Assembly: GCA_963845265.1 (NCBI GenBank) | Contig: CAWJRN010000003.1 | Location: forward strand, 1 to 64,000 | Length of the DNA: 64,000 bases | DNA from: DYRB01 sp963845265 | Lineage (GTDB): Bacteria; Pseudomonadota; Gammaproteobacteria; Chromatiales; Chromatiaceae | Reading direction: 5' to 3' | Part shown: one piece after another, positions 33,729 to 42,200 of the stretch | Layout: every line of letters starts with the position of its first letter | Position numbering within the stretch: position 1 is the first letter of the stretch | Notes under the pieces: generated by a model | Database searches by the model: none | What the model was told of the DNA's origin: nothing | Seen by the model: the letters and a program-made list of their open reading frames with translations, nothing else | Program-made: the position numbers and the translations under genes

Positions 33729-34571
33729 GTGCTGAGCTACCGTCACGCCTTCCACGCCGGCAACCACGCGGACGTCCTCAAGCACTTGGTCCTGACCCAG
33801 GTGCTGGGCTACCTGACGGCCAAGCCGAAACCGCTCTGTTATTGCGAGAGCCACGCCGGCCCCGGCCTCTATCGGCTGGACTCGCCGGAGGCCGGCAAGA
33901 CCCTGGACTACCAGGGCGGCATCGCCCGCCTCTGGGACCGCGACGATCTACCGCCACCCCTGGCCGCCTACCTCGCCGTGGTGCGAGGCCTCAACCCCGA
34001 CGGTGCCCTGCGCCGCTACCCCGGCTCTCCCTGGATTGCGCGCCAACTATTGCGACCCAGTGATCGGCTGGTGCTGCACGAACTGCATGGCAGCGAGATC
34101 GGTCCCCTGCGGGACAACTTCGCCGGTGACCGTCGGGTACAGGTGCATGAGGGCGATGGCTATCGCGGCCTCATTGCCGCCCTGCCTCCCCGGGAGCGCC
34201 GCGGCCTGACGCTGCTCGACCCGGCCTATGAGGTCAAGGACGACTACCGCCAGGTGGTCGAGACCTTGGCGCTGGCCCACCGCCGCTTCGCCACTGGCGT
34301 CTACGCCCTCTGGTACCCGGTGCTGGATCCCGGGCGCCGCGACGACCTGGACCGCGCCCTCGCCGGCACCGGTATTCGCCGGGTGCAACGCCTGGAGCTG
34401 AGTATCCGCCCAGAAGGCCGGGGCACGGGGATGGGGACCAGCGGCGTGGTCCTGGTCAATCCGCCCTGGAACCTGCTCGACGAGTTGAGTCCGTCCCTGG
34501 CCTATCTGGCCGAGAACTTGGGCGAGGGCGGCGGCGGTAGCTACCGGGCCGAGGCGTTGGTGGGGGATTAG
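33729..34571 (+). CDS. rlmJ: 23S rRNA (adenine-2030-N6)-methyltransferase
   Basis: The 280-residue SAM-dependent enzyme methylates A2030 of 23S rRNA. It begins LSYRHAFHAGNHADVLKHLV, the RlmJ start. It has CESHAGPGLYRL as the SAM motif and LLDPAYEVKDDY as the DPAY-type catalytic motif. A GTG at 33729 is used since the family starts at MLSYRHAFHAGN. The TAG stop directly abuts a solo TTCAAGAACAACCGG repeat end, which may have replaced the last residues. Confidence 0.92.
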   Translation: MLSYRHAFHAGNHADVLKHLVLTQVLGYLTAKPKPLCYCESHAGPGLYRLDSPEAGKTLDYQGGIARLWDRDDLPPPLAAYLAVVRGLNPDGALRRYPGSPWIARQLLRPSDRLVLHELHGSEIGPLRDNFAGDRRVQVHEGDGYRGLIAALPPRERRGLTLLDPAYEVKDDYRQVVETLALAHRRFATGVYALWYPVLDPGRRDDLDRALAGTGIRRVQRLELSIRPEGRGTGMGTSGVVLVNPPWNLLDELSPSLAYLAENLGEGGGGSYRAEALVGD

Positions 34572-34606
34572 TGACGATTCAAGAACAACCGGCACATCTT
34601 CTTCAT
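34570..34606 (+). repeat. Solo end of the palindromic element family
   Basis: GTGACGATTCAAGAACAACC followed by GGCACATCTTCTT matches the left end of subtype B at 25292. No right end is found nearby, so it is a remnant. It sits at the rlmJ stop codon. Confidence 0.6.
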
Positions 34607-34766
34607 TTCAAGGACTTGGCCGAGTCCAGCGCCTGTTTCGACGTCGTTGGCTTAGGGTCCGAGCTTCGCCGAGAGGGTGGGGACCGGGTGCCCCGGGGCT
34701 TGCATCCGCGCCCGGCAACCCCAGAACTGCGGGGCTATCCCGCCCCACAGATGCCAAGGTAACCGC

Positions 34767-35180
34767 ATGTCCGTTGCATTCGCCCCGCAGAACGACCTCG
34801 AACGCCAACTCATTGCCGCCCAGGAGGGCCAGATCGAGCCTCAGGGCTTCATCAAGACCCTACTCGGCTCCGAGGTCTTCATGCCGATCTACGAGAAGCA
34901 CCAGATCGGTGGCCTTCAGACCGAAGAACGTGCCACACCGCTCAAGATTCAGACCGACGACGATGGCGAGGTTCTGGTGTTGTTTACCAGCCCGGAGCGG
35001 GCCAAGGACTTCGTCCGTGACTTCCCCGGCTACGGCGGTGGTCTGGTGGCGGACTTCACCTGGGTGCTTGAGAAGCTCGGCTTGGGTTTCGGCATCGCCC
35101 TCAACCCCGGGTTAGAGTACGGCATGGACTTCGAGGCCCAGGACGTGGCCCAGATCGCGGCGATGCAGCGCCCTGACTGA
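34767..35180 (+). CDS. SseB-like N-terminal domain protein
   Basis: The 137-residue product reads NDLERQLIAAQEGQIEPQGF, then GSEVFMPIYEKHQIGGLQ, VLVLFTSPERAKDFV and NPGLEYGMDFEAQDVAQIAA. This is the SseB N-terminal fold, an alpha/beta domain of unknown function often found in enhanced-serine-sensitivity proteins. I use the ATG at 34767. It stands alone; no partner is visible. Confidence 0.75.
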   Translation: MSVAFAPQNDLERQLIAAQEGQIEPQGFIKTLLGSEVFMPIYEKHQIGGLQTEERATPLKIQTDDDGEVLVLFTSPERAKDFVRDFPGYGGGLVADFTWVLEKLGLGFGIALNPGLEYGMDFEAQDVAQIAAMQRPD

Positions 35181-35356
35181 TCGACCCTATGCAAGCGGTG
35201 CCTCAGTCGGGCGACCGACAGCAATGTGGAACTGGTTCCTCGGGGCGATCATCGCAGGACGGTGCGCGAGTAGACTGAATCGATATTCGAGACCTGGACG
35301 ACAGGGAACTGCGCCGTAGGTCAAGTTTGCGGAGCGTAAACGCTCTCCAGGCCGAG

Positions 35357-35392
35357 ATATACGGTAGCGCGAATATCTGGGATGCCGTATAT
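35357..35392. promoter_or_regulatory. Candidate ArsR operator
   Basis: ATATACGG at 35357 to 35364 and CCGTATAT at 35385 to 35392 form a perfect 8-base inverted repeat with 20 bases between, ending 9 bases before the arsR start. It fits autoregulation by an ArsR/SmtB repressor. Confidence 0.6.
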
Positions 35393-35401
35393 TTATCCGC
35401 C

Positions 35402-35827
35402 ATGGACTCCGATCCCGTCACCCTCTTCGCCGCCCTGGCTAACGCGACGCGCCTGCGCTGCCTGGTGCTGCTGGCCGGTCATGGCGAACTCTGCGTGTGC
35501 GATTTGACCGCGATCCTGGGTTTGTCCCAGCCGCATATCTCCCGACACCTGGGGCAGTTGCGGGAGTCGGGGTGGGTTACGGATCGGCGCGAGGGGGTTT
35601 GGGTCTACTACCGCATCAGCGCCGACTTACCATCCTGGGCCCTCGAAGTGTTGGGGCGTAGCGCAAGGGGGGTGGCGGGAGTTGAGCCCTTTGCCCAGGA
35701 CGCCTTGGCGTTGGGGCGTCGGCCCAGGTCTGGACCTGCGAGTTGTGCTTCGGCCCCGCCCCCTGTCGAGTCGCCCATCGCTGAAACAGCGCTGGGTCCA
35801 TGCTCGGATCTCGGCGGGGACCTCTGA
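35402..35827 (+). CDS. ArsR-family metal/metalloid-responsive repressor
   Basis: The 141-residue protein has the ArsR winged helix: DPVTLFAALANATRLRCLVL, then GELCVCDLTAILGLSQPHIS and RHLGQLRESGWVTDRREGVW. The ELCVCDL motif is the classic arsenite/antimonite-binding site in helix 3. The cysteines would sense As(III) and release DNA. It lies four bases before an ArsP-type permease gene, so it probably regulates that operon through the palindrome at 35357. Confidence 0.9.
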   Translation: MDSDPVTLFAALANATRLRCLVLLAGHGELCVCDLTAILGLSQPHISRHLGQLRESGWVTDRREGVWVYYRISADLPSWALEVLGRSARGVAGVEPFAQDALALGRRPRSGPASCASAPPPVESPIAETALGPCSDLGGDL

Positions 35828-35831
35828 CACC

Positions 35832-36785
35832 ATGTTCGAGTCCCTTGGCGATTGGGTGGCCTTCGGGCTCTTCGGGCTGTCTCCCGGGGGGCAGGTCGGT
35901 GCGGCCGTGCAGTTCTTCGTCATGGACCTCGCCAAGATCTTCGCCCTGCTGGTACTCATCGTCTATGCCATGGGCCTGTTGCGGGCCCTGGTCTCCCCGG
36001 AGCGGGTGCGTGCCTTCGTCCGCGGGCGGCCGGACTGGCAGGCCCGTGGGATGGCGGTGGGCCTGGGGGCGGTCACGCCCTTTTGTTCCTGCTCTTCGGT
36101 GCCGCTGTTCATCGGCTTTGTGGAGGCCGGGATTCCCTTGGGGGTGACCTTCTCCTTCCTGATCGCCAGCCCGATGATCAATGAGGTGGCGGCGGTGCTT
36201 TTGGTTGGCATCCTGGGCTGGAAGTTGGCGGCCCTCTATGTGGGTTCCGGGTTGGCGGTGGCCTGGTTGGGCGGCATCGCCATGCAGCGTTTCCGCCCTG
36301 AGCGTTGGGTGGAGGACTACGTCTGGAAGATCCGCGTGGGCGATGCAGCCCTGGCAGCTCCGGACCCGTCGCTTGCGGCACGGCACCGCTATGCCCTGGG
36401 TGAGGTGCGTGAGATCGTCGGGCGCATCTGGGTCTGGGTGGTGCTCGGCATCGCGGTCGGGGCCCTGTTCCATGGCTTCGTCCCGGACGCCTGGGTCGCG
36501 GAGCACCTGGGCGGGGATGCCTGGTATACGGTGCCGGCGGCGGTGGGGCTCGGCATCCCCCTCTATGCCAACGCGACAGGGGTCATTCCAGTGGCGGAGG
36601 CGATGTTGGGCAAGGGCGTCCCGGTGGGGACCACCTTGGCCCTGATGATGAGCGTCGCCGCCCTCTCGGTGCCGGAGTTGCTGATCCTGCGCAAGGTGAT
36701 TCGCTGGCCGGCCCTGGCCCTGTTCGTCGCCGTGCTGGCGGTTGCCTTTACCCTGGTTGGCTGGGGCTTCAATTTGATCACCTGA
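35832..36785 (+). CDS. ArsP/YraQ-type permease (UPF0718)
   Basis: The 317-residue protein has about eight membrane segments. It carries the family motif GAVTPFCSCSSVPLFIGFVE followed by LIASPMINEVA in the first half, and GIPLYANATGVIPVAEAML in the second. The cysteine pair in TPFCSCSS is typical of ArsP-type efflux permeases for trivalent organoarsenicals and of related YraQ proteins. With ArsR upstream and a small thioredoxin downstream, export of arsenic compounds is the most likely role. The ATG at 35832 is preferred. Confidence 0.87.
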   Translation: MFESLGDWVAFGLFGLSPGGQVGAAVQFFVMDLAKIFALLVLIVYAMGLLRALVSPERVRAFVRGRPDWQARGMAVGLGAVTPFCSCSSVPLFIGFVEAGIPLGVTFSFLIASPMINEVAAVLLVGILGWKLAALYVGSGLAVAWLGGIAMQRFRPERWVEDYVWKIRVGDAALAAPDPSLAARHRYALGEVREIVGRIWVWVVLGIAVGALFHGFVPDAWVAEHLGGDAWYTVPAAVGLGIPLYANATGVIPVAEAMLGKGVPVGTTLALMMSVAALSVPELLILRKVIRWPALALFVAVLAVAFTLVGWGFNLIT

Positions 36786-36863
36786 GCTTGAGCCTGAGCC
36801 CGCATCCAAGCCCCTCTTTGTCATTATGCGTCCCACGGGACGGCCCATCCGATAGGTCATGCC

Positions 36864-37103
36864 ATGAAAGACATCAAGGTGCTCGGCACCGGCTGCAAGA
36901 ACTGCGAGACCATCGCCAAACTCATCGAGATCGCGGCCAAGCAGGCCGGGGTGGAGATCGCCCTGACCAAGGTCACCGACATCGCGGAGATCATGGGTTA
37001 CGGTGTCATGTCCACCCCTGGCGTTGTGGTGGACGGCAAGGTGGTGCACGCCGGCGGGCTGCCGGGGCCGGACCAGGTCCGCGCCTGGGTCGCGGAGTCC
37101 TGA
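36864..37103 (+). CDS. Small thioredoxin-like redox protein
   Basis: The 79-residue protein reads KDIKVLGTGCKNCETIAKLI, then GVMSTPGVVVDGKVVHAGGL, with CxxC in GCKNCE and the cis-proline in STPG. It is the short redox-active disulfide protein often found beside ArsP-like permeases, where it may keep arsenic or metal ligands reduced. It lies 78 bases after the permease. Confidence 0.87.
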   Translation: MKDIKVLGTGCKNCETIAKLIEIAAKQAGVEIALTKVTDIAEIMGYGVMSTPGVVVDGKVVHAGGLPGPDQVRAWVAES

Positions 37104-37163
37104 GCATCCGTCGCTGTCGCCCTTGGCTCGTCCCTTCCTTACCCATCAACCCCATCAGGAGCG

Positions 37164-37246
37164 CGTAGGCTGGGTTGAGAAACGAAACCCAGCGTATCCA
37201 CACGCCGAATTGCTGGGTTTCCGCTATCGCTCCAACCCAGCCTACG
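37164..37246. repeat. Palindromic GTAGGCTGGGTTGAG repeat
   Basis: CGTAGGCTGGGTTGAGAAAC on the left is complemented by GCTCCAACCCAGCCTACG on the right. The same unit occurs near 48354. It forms a large hairpin between the thioredoxin gene and the DegP-type gene. Confidence 0.65.
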
Positions 37247-37347
37247 GGATCTTCGCTCATCCACCTTTGTTGAGATGGCTTGTGGGCTCCAAGAGCCCGT
37301 TGGCCAGGCCTCGGAGGGTAGCTCCGGGGCCTGCGGCCTGCGACGCG

Positions 37348-38892
37348 TCAGGCGGCGAAGGGCACCGCGATGAACAGGGGGTTGCCGTCCTTCTGGATGC
37401 GCAACAGCACCGATCCCTGTTTCTCTTCAGCGGCCTTGTGTACTGCGGTGACCACCTCCTGGGGTGTGGTGACGGTCTGGGTGCCGACCATCGAGATCAG
37501 GGTGCCTGGCTCGATTCCGGCGCGTTCGGCGGGGCTGTCAGGCTCTACCTTCACGATCATGACGCCGATGGCGTTGGCATCCAGACCCTGTTGGTTGCGC
37601 AGCTCCGGGGTCAGTGCCGTCAAGTAGAGCCCAAGGCGCGGACGGGGTGCGCTTGCGGGTTCCGGCGATCGTGCGGCGACGTCGCCGCCGTCGGGCATGG
37701 CACCGATCTTGACCACGATCCGGCGCGGGTCGCCATTGCGCACGACGTCCAGGGTCAGTTGAGTGCCGGCCTTGGCCGCGGCCACCAACTTGGGCAGATC
37801 TTTATAGTCGTCGACGGTCTGGCCGCCGACGCCAAGTATCACGTCTCCGGGTTGGAGATCGATCTGGGTTGCGGGTCCGTCCGGCACCACACCTGCCACC
37901 AGAGCGCCCTTGGTCTCCGTGAGCCGCAGTGCCGCCGCCAGCTCCTCGGTGATCGGCTGGATCTCGATTCCGAGCCAACCCCGAGCGACCCGCCCGTCCG
38001 AGCGCAGGGAGGCGACCACGTCGCGCACCGTGTCTGCCGGGATGGCGAAGCCAATGCCCACGTTGCCGCCGGTGGGCGAGAAGATGGCGGTATTGACGCC
38101 AATCACTCGACCCTGGGCGTCGAACAGCGGGCCGCCCGAGTTGCCGCGATTGATCGGGGCGTCGATCTGGATGTAGTCGTCATAGGGTCCGGCGTTGATG
38201 TCGCGGCCCTGGGCGGAGACGATCCCTGCGTTGACGGAGCCGCCCAGACCGAAGGGGTTGCCCACGGCCAGGACCCAGTCTCCGACTCTCGCCTTGGCCG
38301 CGTCGGCGAGCGCCACGAAGGGCAGGGGGCGACCCGCGTCGATCTTGAGCAGGGCCAGGTCGGTCTTGTCGTCTCGGCCCACCACCTGCGCCTTGAACTT
38401 GGTGCCGTCTTGCAGCGTGACCCTGACCTCGTCCGCTTCGTCGATCACGTGGTTATTGGTGACGATGTAGCCATTGGCGTCCACCAGGAAGCCGGAGCCC
38501 ACCCCCCGGGTCTGATGGGGTCCGGATCGACCGGGTTGCTGGAAGAAGTGGCGGAAGGACTCGGGCATGGGTGTGCCGTTCGGTAGGTTCGGCATGCCAC
38601 GGAGCACGGTGGTGCCGACGCCATCGCCAACCACCATCACATTGACGACTGCTGGGGTCACGCGTTCGGCCACGTCGGCGAAGCTCGGCATGGCAATCCG
38701 CTGAGTTTGGTGCTGGACCGGACCCTGGCTGGCGTTGGCGTCGGGGGCATTGGGCTCGGCCAGCACGTTACCGACGCTGGCCAGGGCGAGGGCGACCACG
38801 CTCGCGCTCGCGAGCAAGGTGCGGGTTGAAAGCTTGAAGCGACCGGTCGAGGCGTGACGCATCGGTTGGCGTTTGCAGTTGTTTTCGTTCAT
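37348..38892 (-). CDS. Periplasmic Do/DegP-like serine protease
   Basis: The 514-residue HtrA protein has a signal segment (RTLLASASVVALALASVGNV), then a trypsin-like domain with the triad His (YIVTNNHVIDEADEV), Asp (DDKTDLALLKID) and Ser (NRGNSGGPLFDAQGRVIGVN). Two PDZ domains follow, the first near RVARGWLGIEIQPITEELAA and the second near PRLGLYLTALTPELRNQQG. It degrades or refolds misfolded periplasmic proteins. It is divergent from the PspA gene, fitting an envelope-stress context. Confidence 0.93.
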   Translation of the reverse strand: MNENNCKRQPMRHASTGRFKLSTRTLLASASVVALALASVGNVLAEPNAPDANASQGPVQHQTQRIAMPSFADVAERVTPAVVNVMVVGDGVGTTVLRGMPNLPNGTPMPESFRHFFQQPGRSGPHQTRGVGSGFLVDANGYIVTNNHVIDEADEVRVTLQDGTKFKAQVVGRDDKTDLALLKIDAGRPLPFVALADAAKARVGDWVLAVGNPFGLGGSVNAGIVSAQGRDINAGPYDDYIQIDAPINRGNSGGPLFDAQGRVIGVNTAIFSPTGGNVGIGFAIPADTVRDVVASLRSDGRVARGWLGIEIQPITEELAAALRLTETKGALVAGVVPDGPATQIDLQPGDVILGVGGQTVDDYKDLPKLVAAAKAGTQLTLDVVRNGDPRRIVVKIGAMPDGGDVAARSPEPASAPRPRLGLYLTALTPELRNQQGLDANAIGVMIVKVEPDSPAERAGIEPGTLISMVGTQTVTTPQEVVTAVHKAAEEKQGSVLLRIQKDGNPLFIAVPFAA

Positions 38893-39154
38893 GGATCGGA
38901 ACCTGTGTCGGGTTGATCGGCAGGGTAGGCGCTCCTTCCCTGATGACGCCGACGAGTATGGGGATCAGCCGATTGCAGGGGCCTTACCGGGTCGTTAATT
39001 TTTGTTAAGGCGATGGACAGAAATCGCCTAAGGACCGCGTGTAAATTCCCCGTAAACCAGGTCTCTCACCTTTTACCAACCCCTGCCTAGGCCCCTTTGG
39101 CCCTCCTCCCTAGACTGGAATTGCAGCTTCGCAACCCGTCAACGGAGGCCCGAG
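38893..39154. other. Divergent promoter region of the degP-type and pspA genes
   Basis: The gap is AT-richer near 38995 to 39050 (TTAATTTTTGTTAAGG). I did not find a clear sigma-54 (-24/-12) promoter for pspA. Confidence 0.4.
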
Positions 39155-39736
39155 ATGGCATTGATTACCCGACTGGCGCGACTCTTCCGCGCCGACCTGC
39201 ACGCGGTCCTTGACCGCCTCGAAGAGCCCGAGACCCTGCTGCGGCAGGCCTTGCGCGAGATGGAGGAGGCCCAGGCCCAGGATCGGCAGCGCCTGCGATC
39301 GATGGGTCAGGGCCTGGCCCAGGCGGAGACCCGCGAGGCGGACCTCAATGGGGCGCTGGCCGCTGCCGATGGCCAGCTCGCCGCCAGCCTCGAAGCCGGC
39401 CAGGACGACCTGGCCCGGGCCGTCATTCGCCGTCGCCTCGAGGCTGAGCAGGCCCTCAAGGCCCTGTCGCGCCGTCGGGCGGAGCTGTCCGCCGCCCAGG
39501 CCGAGCTTGGGGCCCGGGTGACGGAGCAGCACGCCAGGCTGGAGTCCGTGCGCCAGAAGGTGGAGGTCCTGGCCAGCCAGGATGCCGCTGCTACTCAGGC
39601 ACCGGACTGGGCCGACCTGGACCCACTCGAGCGCCTCGCCCCCGATCTGCGGGTCCGATCCGCCGATGTGGATCTGGCCCTGCTGGCCGCCAAACAGGCG
39701 CGTCAGGCAGACCAAGAGGGGGGGATGCCGTCATGA
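39155..39736 (+). CDS. PspA/IM30-family protein
   Basis: The 193-residue protein is almost wholly coiled coil. It starts ALITRLARLFRADLHAVLDR and has EEPETLLRQALREMEEAQAQ, the PspA/Vipp1 pattern of amphipathic first helix then long hairpin. Such proteins bind and protect the inner membrane under stress. It is shorter than E. coli PspA. The next gene, a small membrane protein, overlaps its stop by four bases, and a vWA protein follows, so this is a three-gene cassette. Confidence 0.82.
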   Translation: MALITRLARLFRADLHAVLDRLEEPETLLRQALREMEEAQAQDRQRLRSMGQGLAQAETREADLNGALAAADGQLAASLEAGQDDLARAVIRRRLEAEQALKALSRRRAELSAAQAELGARVTEQHARLESVRQKVEVLASQDAAATQAPDWADLDPLERLAPDLRVRSADVDLALLAAKQARQADQEGGMPS

Positions 39737-40299
39737 CGCGCCCCGGATTCATCGAAGGCGTCTTGGTCGCTCTGGCCGCGAGCCTGGCAGCGGGCGCCCT
39801 GTTCGCCACCCTGTCTCTGGCCATGCCCTCGGTCCCCGCCCTGCGTTGGGTGGTTGCCCTGGTTGCTTTCGGCTACCTGATCTATCTGCTTGGGCGTAGT
39901 CAGGCCCGGGTCGGGCGGGTCAGTGCCGTCCTAGTCTGGACCCTATCCAGCGGTCTGGCCCTGGCGCTGCCGCTGCCCTTGGCAGAATTCGTCCTGCTCC
40001 ACGCCGGAATGTCCTGGCTGGTGCGCTCCCTCTACTTCCAGGCTGGTCTAGTCGCCGCGCTTGCGGACCTGGGCCTGACCCTGTTCGGCCTGGCCGCCGG
40101 GGTCTGGGCCCTGACCCAGAGCGGAAGCCTGTTCCTGGCCGTCTGGTCGCTGATGCTGGTCCAAGCCCTGTTCGGGCTGATCCCGGCGGAATTGGCGCGG
40201 GGCCCGCGCCCGCACGGCGATGGGCCGGACCCGGAGGACGCCTTCGAGCGGGCCGAGCGGGGCGCCGAGGCGGCCCTGCGGCGGATGCATGCCGCCTGA
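39733..40299 (+). CDS. Multi-pass membrane protein of unknown function
   Basis: The 188-residue protein has about five hydrophobic segments (GVLVALAASLAAGALFATLS, LRWVVALVAFGYLIYLL and LVAALADLGLTLFGLAAGVW among them), and a charged tail DPEDAFERAERGAEAALRRM. I do not recognise the family. It is translationally coupled to the pspA-like gene and lies 51 bases before the vWA gene, so it is probably a membrane partner of the PspA protein. Confidence 0.7.
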   Translation: MTRPGFIEGVLVALAASLAAGALFATLSLAMPSVPALRWVVALVAFGYLIYLLGRSQARVGRVSAVLVWTLSSGLALALPLPLAEFVLLHAGMSWLVRSLYFQAGLVAALADLGLTLFGLAAGVWALTQSGSLFLAVWSLMLVQALFGLIPAELARGPRPHGDGPDPEDAFERAERGAEAALRRMHAA

Positions 40300-40307
40300 T
40301 CCTTCCA

Positions 40308-40338
40308 ACCCGAATCCCGAATCCCGAATCCCGAAACC
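40308..40338 (+). repeat. Short tandem repeat GAATCCC
   Basis: Between the membrane protein and vWA genes there are about three to four copies of the 7-base unit GAATCCC, just ahead of the ribosome-binding site of the next gene. Confidence 0.6.
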
Positions 40339-40350
40339 TGGAGACTGAAC

Positions 40351-41559
40351 ATGAAAACCAAACTGATCGCCCTAGCGCTCTTTGGGCTCACCGCCGCTGC
40401 GGTGGCCTACTACCCGAACCCCGAGGGCCGTACCACGACCCCGCTACCGGACCCCGCCCAACTGCCGGCGGCGGACCCCATCGGCAACCAGCGTCCAGTG
40501 GTCGATGTGGTCTTCGCCCTCGACACCACAGGCAGCATGGGAGGCCTGATCCAGGCGGCCAAGGAAAAGATTTGGTCCATCGCCTCGACGATGGCCGCAG
40601 CCCAACCAACCCCGCAGATCCGCATGGGCCTGGTCGCCTATCGGGATCGGGGCGACGACTACGTGACCCGGGTGGTGGACCTCACTGCGGATCTGGACTC
40701 GGTCTATGCGGCCTTGATGCAGTTGGAAGCGAATGGCGGCGGGGATGGACCGGAGGCCGTCAATCAGGCCCTGGACGACGCGGTCAACCGGGTCTCCTGG
40801 TCTCAGGAAGGGAACGCGTACAAGGTTGTCTTCCTGGTGGGGGATGCCCCGCCGCACATGGACTACCAGGACGACGTGAAGTATCCGGTGACCCTGGCCG
40901 CGGCGAAGGCAAAGCGCATCCGGGTCAACACCGTTCAGTGCGGGGACCAGCGCGACACGACCAGGGAGTGGCAGCAGATTGCCCAGCTCGGGGACGGTCG
41001 CAGCTTCCAGGTAGACCAGCAGGGTAGCGCCGTGGCCATCGTCACCCCCTTCGACGAGAAACTGGCCAAGCTCGCCGACGAACTCGATGGCGCGCGTCTC
41101 TACTACGGCAGTGTGGGTGAACGAAAGGCCAAGGCGGTCAAGACAGAGGAGGCTGACCGGGCCAAGGCAGCCGCCAGCCCCGCGGCCCTGGCCAGGCGTG
41201 CAGCCTTCAACGCCTCCGAGGCGGGGCGGGACAACCTGCTCGGTGACCAAGAACTAGTGGACGCGGTGGCCAGCGGTCGGGTCGATCTGGCGAGCGTTGC
41301 CCCCGAGGCCCTGCCGGCGCCCATGCAGGCTATGACCCCCAAGGAGCGCGAGACCCTGGTGCAGGAGACGGCGGCCAAACGCGATGCCCTCAAGCGCCAG
41401 ATCCAGGAGCTTGCGGATGAGCGGGCAGACTATCTGAAGGACAGGGTCGCCGCCGCTGGGGGGGCGGTCGGGTCCCTGGACCAGAAGGTCTTCGAGGCGG
41501 TGCGGGAACAGGCCGGGGCTTTGGGCCTGAGTTACGATGCCGATGCGCCGGCCTACTAG
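40351..41559 (+). CDS. Secreted von Willebrand factor A domain protein
   Basis: The 402-residue protein has a signal peptide (TKLIALALFGLTAAAVA), then a vWA domain with the MIDAS motif VDVVFALDTTGSMGGLIQAA, a threonine-like site near GLVAYRDRGDDYVTRVVDLT and VFLVGDAPPHMDYQDDVKYP. It ends with a coiled coil (RDALKRQIQELADERADYLK). It resembles vWA proteins that follow pspA in other bacteria. It probably acts in the periplasm or at the membrane as a metal-dependent adhesion or scaffold protein. Confidence 0.85.
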   Translation: MKTKLIALALFGLTAAAVAYYPNPEGRTTTPLPDPAQLPAADPIGNQRPVVDVVFALDTTGSMGGLIQAAKEKIWSIASTMAAAQPTPQIRMGLVAYRDRGDDYVTRVVDLTADLDSVYAALMQLEANGGGDGPEAVNQALDDAVNRVSWSQEGNAYKVVFLVGDAPPHMDYQDDVKYPVTLAAAKAKRIRVNTVQCGDQRDTTREWQQIAQLGDGRSFQVDQQGSAVAIVTPFDEKLAKLADELDGARLYYGSVGERKAKAVKTEEADRAKAAASPAALARRAAFNASEAGRDNLLGDQELVDAVASGRVDLASVAPEALPAPMQAMTPKERETLVQETAAKRDALKRQIQELADERADYLKDRVAAAGGAVGSLDQKVFEAVREQAGALGLSYDADAPAY

Positions 41560-41734
41560 CGCGTCGCCCCCAAGCTAAAGCCCGCCAACCTATGGATCGC
41601 GTTTCTGGACCGAGTCGAACCCAAACGACGGTTTCACAGGGCTCGACACCACCCTTGCAGCGGCCGACACATCGGCAGTTGCAGGGGTGGGGCGTTCCGG
41701 TCGATGGCCGAATCTGGGGTAAACTCCCCGGCCA

Positions 41735-42120
41735 ATGAATATTCCGGTTAGCAAACTCATCGTCGAATTCCTGCGCAAGCTGGGCGTCGACACCATCTTT
41801 GGGATGCCTGGCGCGCATATTCTGCCGGTCTACGATGGCCTGTATGGATCGGGCATCCGGACGGTGCTGGTCAAACATGAGCAGGGTGCGGCCTTCATGG
41901 CGAGCGGATACGCTCGGGTGAGCGGTCGCATCGGTGCCTGCATCGCCACCGCCGGGCCAGGGGCGAGCAATCTGATCACCGGCATTGCCAATGCCTATGC
42001 CGACAGATTGCCGATGATCGTGATCACGGGTGAAGCCCCCACCCCTATCTTCGGTCGCGGGGGCCTGCAGGAAGGCTCCGGTGAAGGCGGTAGCATCGAC
42101 CAGACTGCGCTTTCGGCGAT
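41735..42120 (+). pseudogene. Truncated acetolactate synthase-like TPP enzyme
   Basis: From the ATG the frame reads NIPVSKLIVEFLRKLGVDTI, then FGMPGAHILPVYDGL, KHEQGAAFMASGYARVSGRI and ATAGPGASNLITGIANAYAD. This is the N-terminal pyrimidine-binding domain of an acetolactate-synthase-like enzyme, with the catalytic glutamate in KHEQ. After about 128 residues (GSGEGGSIDQTAL) similarity stops. The frame then runs out of frame into the next gene. The remaining two-thirds of the enzyme is missing, so it cannot be catalytic. Confidence 0.75.
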
Positions 42121-42200
42121 CCGTAGCCGGTCGGGCCTCTGGCCTGGCATTATGTCTGGTCCGCCGGGGCTTCCGGCCATCGACCTAACAGGAGCGATCC

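Noticed and set aside
35616..37049. 477-codon minus-strand frame across the ArsP-type permease
   Set aside because: Antisense to a clear family member and rich in low-complexity His/Gln/Pro; not a gene.
38893..39154. Sigma-54 promoter before the pspA-like gene
   Set aside because: No TGGCAC-N5-TTGCA match; only weak partial similarity.
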